Positions 17,025 to 20,594 of a stretch of 20,594 nt of DNA are shown piece by piece. This DNA is from Chara braunii. Its lineage: Eukaryota > Streptophyta > Charophyceae > Charales > Characeae. Within the stretch, counting starts at the first letter, position 1, and the number at the start of each line of letters is the position of its first letter. Both the position numbers and the translations under genes were made by a program. Under the pieces are notes generated by a model. It did not search any database. It had not been told where the DNA came from and saw nothing but the letters and a program-made list of their open reading frames with translations. The stretch spans positions 2,886,023 through 2,906,616 of the forward strand of contig BFEA01000105.1 in NCBI GenBank assembly GCA_003427395.1, given 5' to 3'.

Positions 17025-17634
17025 CACTCGCGGGAAGACGGTGGGTGATTACCACCTGCTGGAAAACGGCCCCAGGGTACCTTGTTGGGATTGGGAAGTT
17101 TTCTGTTTGGGGAATACTTCCAAGAAGAAATGTTATGGGAAAGAACCAGGTGGGCCCTTTTCTGCGCCCAGAGGCGTCAGCTACTGTCAGAAGACCCTGC
17201 AGAGGAAGAGGCAGAAGCAACACTACCGCTATCGGTAGCAGGCGCAGCGGCAGAGGCCGTAGAAGACGCAGAGGGACAGTAGCAGCGAACGACCAGGCGG
17301 ACTGGAGCAGCAGGGGAAGCATAGGAGGCAAAGCGACAGCACGGCAGTACACTGCTCGCCAATTAAGAAGGACAGTAGCAGTGAAGGAGCAGGCGGAGCG
17401 GACCAGAAGCAGAGGAGGAGGCACAGAGAAGACTACCAGGAGGCCCAGAAAGTCCTGCTCGCGGATAAAATGCGGATTGCATTTTTTTTGTGATTTTCTA
17501 CGGCACGATATATATACAGTCGTCATGCTTGCAATTGGCGAGTATACTGTACTGGAAAAGGACCGACGCTAATGAACCTCACTGGCGGCGAGAAAGGGAA
17601 AGAAAAACGTCGTGCACCCTCACAAACACTAGAG
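17025..17634. other. Unassigned purine-rich stretch
   Basis: Between 17150 and 17450 the plus strand is rich in AGCAG/GAGGCAG. It contains two direct repeats, 17274-17301 and 17370-17397 (GGACAGTAGCAG(C/T)GAA... GAC/GAGC AGGCGGA), 96 bases apart. Because 96 is a multiple of three, both translate to related peptides on the minus strand (SACSFTATVLL and SAWSFAATVPL). Without a start, domain or neighbour this is not enough to call a gene. Confidence 0.4.
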
Positions 17635-17766
17635 ATGGGGACAGCCGGTAGCGTCCCCATGGTCGGGAGCAGCCCCGGCATGTTCTCTCGTGAACATGGT
17701 TCTGGCTGCTACGGGGTTCCCCGTATGCCTACAGTTAGGAGTAGCAGTGGTAGGCAGGTAGTGTAA
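17635..17766 (-). repeat. Foldback module, copy 2
   Basis: This is the reverse complement of the module at 12733-12860. TACGGGGTTCCCCGTA (17710-17725) has 7-bp arms around TT. CATGTTCTCTCGTGAACATG (17679-17698) is a second 7-bp hairpin. CTACTCCTAACTGTAGGC on the minus strand marks the same outer edge. The copies are diverged but colinear. Confidence 0.65.
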
Positions 17767-17900
17767 GGTGAAATTGAGTGAAGAATATAGGGTTTTGAGG
17801 GGGGCGGGGGGAAGGAAACTCCAGATTGGACTAGAATTGGAACGATACCCTCTTGAGAAAGAAAAAGAATTGGAACGATACAGAGAGGACTAGCATGGCC

Positions 17901-17938
17901 CTGTCTCTTATACACATCTAGATGTGTATAAGAGACAG
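17901..17938. other. Nextera mate-pair junction adapter (artefact)
   Basis: CTGTCTCTTATACACATCT is followed at once by its reverse complement AGATGTGTATAAGAGACAG. These are two Tn5 mosaic ends joined head to head, exactly the 38-bp circularisation junction of Nextera mate-pair libraries. It is not organismal sequence. Its conceptual translation (SYTHLDVYKRQ) creates false proteins on both strands here. The sequences on each side were joined by library chemistry and may come from loci kilobases apart. Confidence 0.97.
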
Positions 17939-18977
17939 GTGCGTCGTCACGCACCAACCCACGAAGTTGTCACCCCGCTTAGTCCTCCTGTACCCGTCAG
18001 GTTCGCCCGCGCGCTACAGTCCGTCGTAGCCCCACACGTCAACCCCGCACATTCGGCACCAGCTCGTCGGGTCGCCCAACTCCCACTTCAACTCACCTCT
18101 TACTTCGCTCATGAGCCGACCCTCACTGATTGCGCTACCTCGAGCTTCCAGCAACCTTTTAAGAGAACTATCTAATCGTGCGGCCGAAATTTATAGCGTG
18201 CATGCATGCGCGACGAACACGGAATTGCAAGGACTTAGAAGGGAGAGAAGGGGAGGGAGTGCCTACTTTCTGCATGGTCCGATCGTGGCGTGGGGGACGT
18301 AGCCACTCTCCACGCATCGATCCGATCATGCAGCCCCCGGGCCGACTAGACACAGGGAAAGGAAAAGAGAGGACGGGAAAGACGAAGCTTAAGAAGAAAG
18401 ATACAGTTACAAGGGCGTCCACCCAAAATTACAGTTACACACAAGATTAAGGCCGCCGACTAATCAAAGCTCCGTTGCAGCCGCAAAAAAAAACGCGCGA
18501 GCAAAAAGCTCCGCGCGGCAAAAGAAATTTTGAATTCCTAAATTCCTAAAGTCCTATTTAACGCAAAAATGCAAAAATAACTTTAATAAAGCACAAATCC
18601 CGAAAAGAAAGTCCGAAATTCTGAGAGTCATCGAGGGCTCCATAAGATTTGAAAAAGAAATTCAAAAAGAAAGAAGCAAAACTCCCGCGCGATTACCGTG
18701 TCGAAAACCCGACAGTAGAACAAGAAAGAAGCGACGTCGACCATTATTAATCGCGTCTCCGTCGGCGCGCCAGCCACTCAATCGACCATCCCGGGACTTG
18801 CCCAGCCCTGGCCCCAGCCATCCGAAAAGAAGCGACGTAAAAAGAAGAACAAACAAGGACACTGATGCAATTTTCCCATTGGATCCCATCTCCCATAATT
18901 GGCCCGACCTTCCCAACTTAGGACCCCTCATTCTCGTCGCGCAGAAGATTGCGCGGAACAGGAATTGGTTCCTCACA
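17939..18977 (-). mobile_element. Partial LTR, third copy of the family
   Basis: On the minus strand it begins at 18977 with TGTGAGGAACCAATT, matching the LTR starts at 10197 and 13544. It is colinear with about 1,040 bases of their U3, including the A-rich region, and is very similar to copy 1. It ends abruptly at the adapter, before the TATA box. The truncation is therefore probably artificial, and the rest of the LTR may exist elsewhere in the genome. Confidence 0.85.
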
Positions 18978-19135
18978 TATGTGACGCCCAGGGGGGTTCA
19001 ATCTTAAGCAAGCTTTCGCTTGCTTAGTCATCACGACACATGTCGATCTCTCTAATCAATCGACACGCGGAATTCTCTTTGTTGCCACTTACCGTTCGAT
19101 AAGAGTGTGGACGTCATTCAGGGTGGCATACGTAG
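18978..19135. other. Short unassigned stretch with a 9-bp hairpin
   Basis: TAAGCAAGC (19005-19013) and GCTTGCTTA (19018-19026) form a perfect stem with a 4-base loop. TGTCGAT (19041) and ATCGACA (19059) form a smaller one. TGTGACGCCC at 18980 begins like an LTR on the plus strand but the following sequence does not match the known LTRs here. Confidence 0.5.
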
Positions 19136-19284
19136 GCTCTATCCTACGCGTTCCTCAGGAAGGGCTCTCGTTTTTCGAAGGAAGAGATCATTCGTGCCAT
19201 CGCCATGACACGTGCCATGCAACCGCGCATCAGTGACCAGCGGGAAGAGGAAAGGGAAGGTGGTACATGGGGGCATGGGGAGGG
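19136..19284 (+). CDS. Possible coding fragment running into the N gap
   Basis: Downstream of an in-frame TAG (19133-19135) a plus-strand frame stays open to the Ns. It reads FLRKGSRFSKEEIIRAIAMT and then MQPRISDQREEEREGG, a natural-looking charged helix-forming composition. The first Met codon is at 19205. It is short, has no identifiable family and is cut by the gap. Weak call. Confidence 0.2.
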
Positions 19285-19287
19285 NNN
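19285..19287. other. Three ambiguous bases (NNN)
   Basis: These are the only Ns in the window. They may be a tiny estimated scaffold gap or unresolved bases. A T22 run (19308-19329) follows 20 bases later, so the gap may reflect poor assembly next to a homopolymer. Confidence 0.95.
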
Positions 19288-19446
19288 CGCGCTTCTTGAA
19301 ACATAAGTTTTTTTTTTTTTTTTTTTTTTCCCCAGAAGTTTCTTTTCATTCACGAGAGAGTTTCATGCGGGCGGAATTTCCTTCGCTTTCGCTCACGCTC
19401 GGCAAATGTCGTCCGTAGAAGGGGAATGGGCGGTGATGGCTCCACG

Positions 19447-19565
19447 TATATATATATATTAAACTCCGACGAAACAGTTTGTCACAGCCCCTCGTTTGTT
19501 GTCCTCTTCTCCCTCTCTGCCGACGGTTTACCGTCGGCAGTTCTATTTGACGATATATATATATG
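19447..19565. repeat. AT repeats flanking a 10-bp hairpin
   Basis: TATATATATATAT near 19447-19460 and again near 19552-19565 bracket a perfect hairpin: CTGCCGACGG (19517-19526) and CCGTCGGCAG (19531-19540) with loop TTTA. The spacer on the left is longer, so the whole is not one palindrome. Confidence 0.7.
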
Positions 19566-19696
19566 GCCCAAACACAGTAGCGATGGGCAATGTCGAGGCG
19601 ATAGCAGTAGCTTGCCTTGACAGGAGGGCGTTTTCCATGGGTGCGTTGGGTTATTTGTGTCCACGTCGCGTGGCCAGACCACTCACGAAGGACCTC

Positions 19697-19800
19697 GGTA
19701 GTTGCACCACTCGCCATCCGCCAAGATTTTGAATGCACGTGGACAGTGATGTGGCCAGATGCATTCAAAATCTTGGCCGCTGGCGAGTAGTGCAACTACC
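19697..19800. repeat. 41-bp inverted repeat (hairpin 1)
   Basis: The left arm, 19697-19737, starts GGTAGTTGCACCACTCGCC and ends CAAGATTTTGAATGCA. It pairs with 19760-19800 with about 38 of 41 positions matched, around a 22-base loop. Size and pairing resemble a plant microRNA precursor or a MITE. The loop sequence ACGTGGACA is complementary to TGTCCACGT at 19659-19667. Confidence 0.85.
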
Positions 19801-19810
19801 TTCTTCCTCC

Positions 19811-19893
19811 GAATACAACGTACGGTCATCTACAGCTGTATTTAGTCTGAAAGACACCCATAAATACAGCTATAATGACCGTGCGTTGTATTC
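19811..19893. repeat. 33-bp inverted repeat (hairpin 2)
   Basis: The left arm, 19811-19844 (starts GAATACAACGTACGGTCAT), pairs with 19861-19893 (ends GTGCGTTGTATTC) with one bulge and about three mismatches around a 16-base loop. It begins 10 bases after hairpin 1 ends and shares no obvious sequence with it. Confidence 0.85.
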
Positions 19894-20121
19894 CGGAAAA
19901 GACGGTAGTAGGCCCCAAACGTGTGTGAGCAGGACAACCACTATGGCGGTGGATCTTGTGATGTTCTTTTTATTTTTTTTTAGTGACAGAATGGCCAAAT
20001 CTGGACCGCTGTCCTGACACATCCCAACCCTGGGAAAGAAAGTGAAAAATAACACAAAACTAGCTACATGCCAAAACTCCAATCACAACCCACATCTTGC
20101 GATGTTCCAGCGGGCTCGTTC

Positions 20122-20289
20122 TTTTTTTTTTTTTTTTTTTTTAAAAAGGGCGATGGCTTTGAGATATTATCTTTGAGCTGACCGGCCCCAGGCAATTCAT
20201 TAGTAGTTGGTTTTATTCATCAAGTTCCATCATCGAGCACTGGGCTGTATTTCAGCAGTTCATGGGTGTACCCACTGAGCTAAGCTCTT
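20122..20289 (-). mobile_element. tRNA-like SINE with poly(A) tail
   Basis: On the minus strand an A box, TAGCTCAGTGGG (20282-20271), is a full match to the Pol III consensus. A degenerate B box, GCTCGATGA (20238-20230), starts 44 bases later, the spacing found in real tRNA genes. Between them GCTG-AAATA-CAGC looks like an anticodon-stem remnant. The body continues about 90 bases and ends in 21 A (20142-20122). No clear target duplication was found. It is a short retroposon that would be copied by LINE machinery supplied elsewhere. Confidence 0.55.
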
Positions 20290-20341
20290 GGGTAGCGGTC
20301 TCATATACCGCTCCAATTGTAACGGAATGTCCCGCCCGCAC

Positions 20342-20446
20342 CCCGGGGCTAGGTCCTACTTGCACAAATTAAGAGATACTGACCGTCGATAGCAAAGATC
20401 AACGGCCGAAATCTCCTAATTTGCGCAAGTAGGACCTTGGCCCCGG
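20342..20446. repeat. MITE-like 105-bp hairpin
   Basis: The arms at 20343-20377 (CCGGGGCTAGGTCCTACTTG onward) and 20411-20446 are about 90% complementary. The centre folds further: CCGTCGAT (20383-20390) with ATCAACGG (20398-20405). The whole unit is therefore nearly one hairpin with a 7-base loop. No coding capacity and no obvious target duplication. Confidence 0.75.
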
Positions 20447-20562
20447 TGTTTGCTAAATCCCTGGGCGGATGCTGGGAGGGCAGGGCTGCAGCAGGAGGCG
20501 CTCACCTGTCGAATCTGGGGCAGGACGGCCTTTCAGGCCTTTTTTCATTGTCAATATAGTAT

Positions 20563-20594
20563 TACGGGGAACCCCGTAGCAGCCACATCCGTGC
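20563..20594 (+). repeat. Foldback module, start of a third copy
   Basis: TACGGGGAACCCCGTA (20563-20578) followed by GCAGCCA matches the start of the foldback module (reverse strand of 17718 region, and 12767). The window ends before the rest could be seen. Confidence 0.5.

Noticed and set aside
17709-18175. Proteins containing SYTHLDVYKRQ or starting MYKRQ
   Set aside because: They are conceptual translations of the Nextera junction adapter fused to flanking DNA.
20220-20290. Functional tRNA gene
   Set aside because: The A box is good but the B box is degenerate, stems are poorly paired, and the unit continues into a poly(A) tail, so SINE fits better.
1-20594. CRISPR array, prophage or bacterial defence system
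   Set aside because: No regular direct repeats with unique spacers, no cas-like genes and no compact operons; the content is eukaryotic transposable elements.

Overview
The window looks like repeat-rich nuclear DNA of a eukaryote, most likely from the plant lineage. The evidence is a long Ty3/gypsy LTR retrotransposon, solo and partial LTRs, A-tailed retroposons and foldback elements, with no prokaryotic operon, ribosome-binding-site or CRISPR organisation. The integrase/RT style and the acidic, Arg/Ser-rich tail proteins remind me of repeats in charophyte algae such as Chara. That is an impression only, not a search result.

Layout. Positions 1-10197 hold a decayed Ty3/gypsy element read on the minus strand: a 5' LTR (10197-7764), a weak primer-binding-site candidate, gag (one frame broken by four stops), then protease, RT, RNase H and integrase spread over several frames. 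About 2.1 kb of further coding-like sequence lies downstream of integrase. The 3' LTR is not in the window. Positions 10198-13543 are non-coding and full of repeats: a ~135-bp monomer family, ~121-bp tandem repeats, a foldback module and an 85-base poly(A). Positions 13544-16019 are a solo LTR of the same family in the opposite orientation. It is flanked by TGGT on both sides and splits an older dispersed repeat. Positions 16020-17900 are the other half of that repeat plus hairpins and unassigned sequence. Positions 17901-17938 are an intact Nextera mate-pair junction adapter, so the join there is probably artificial. Positions 17939-18977 are a truncated third LTR copy (minus). Positions 18978-20594 hold a 3-base N gap, two near-perfect hairpins 10 bases apart, a tRNA-like SINE with A and B boxes, and a MITE-like hairpin.

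No intact host gene can be supported. The most interesting biological signal is a reading frame inside the ~2.45-kb LTRs. Two LTR copies differ there mostly at synonymous third positions, which suggests that the LTR once carried a protein-coding sequence under selection. The most important technical signal is the adapter at 17901-17938, which means sequence left and right of it should not be treated as one locus.
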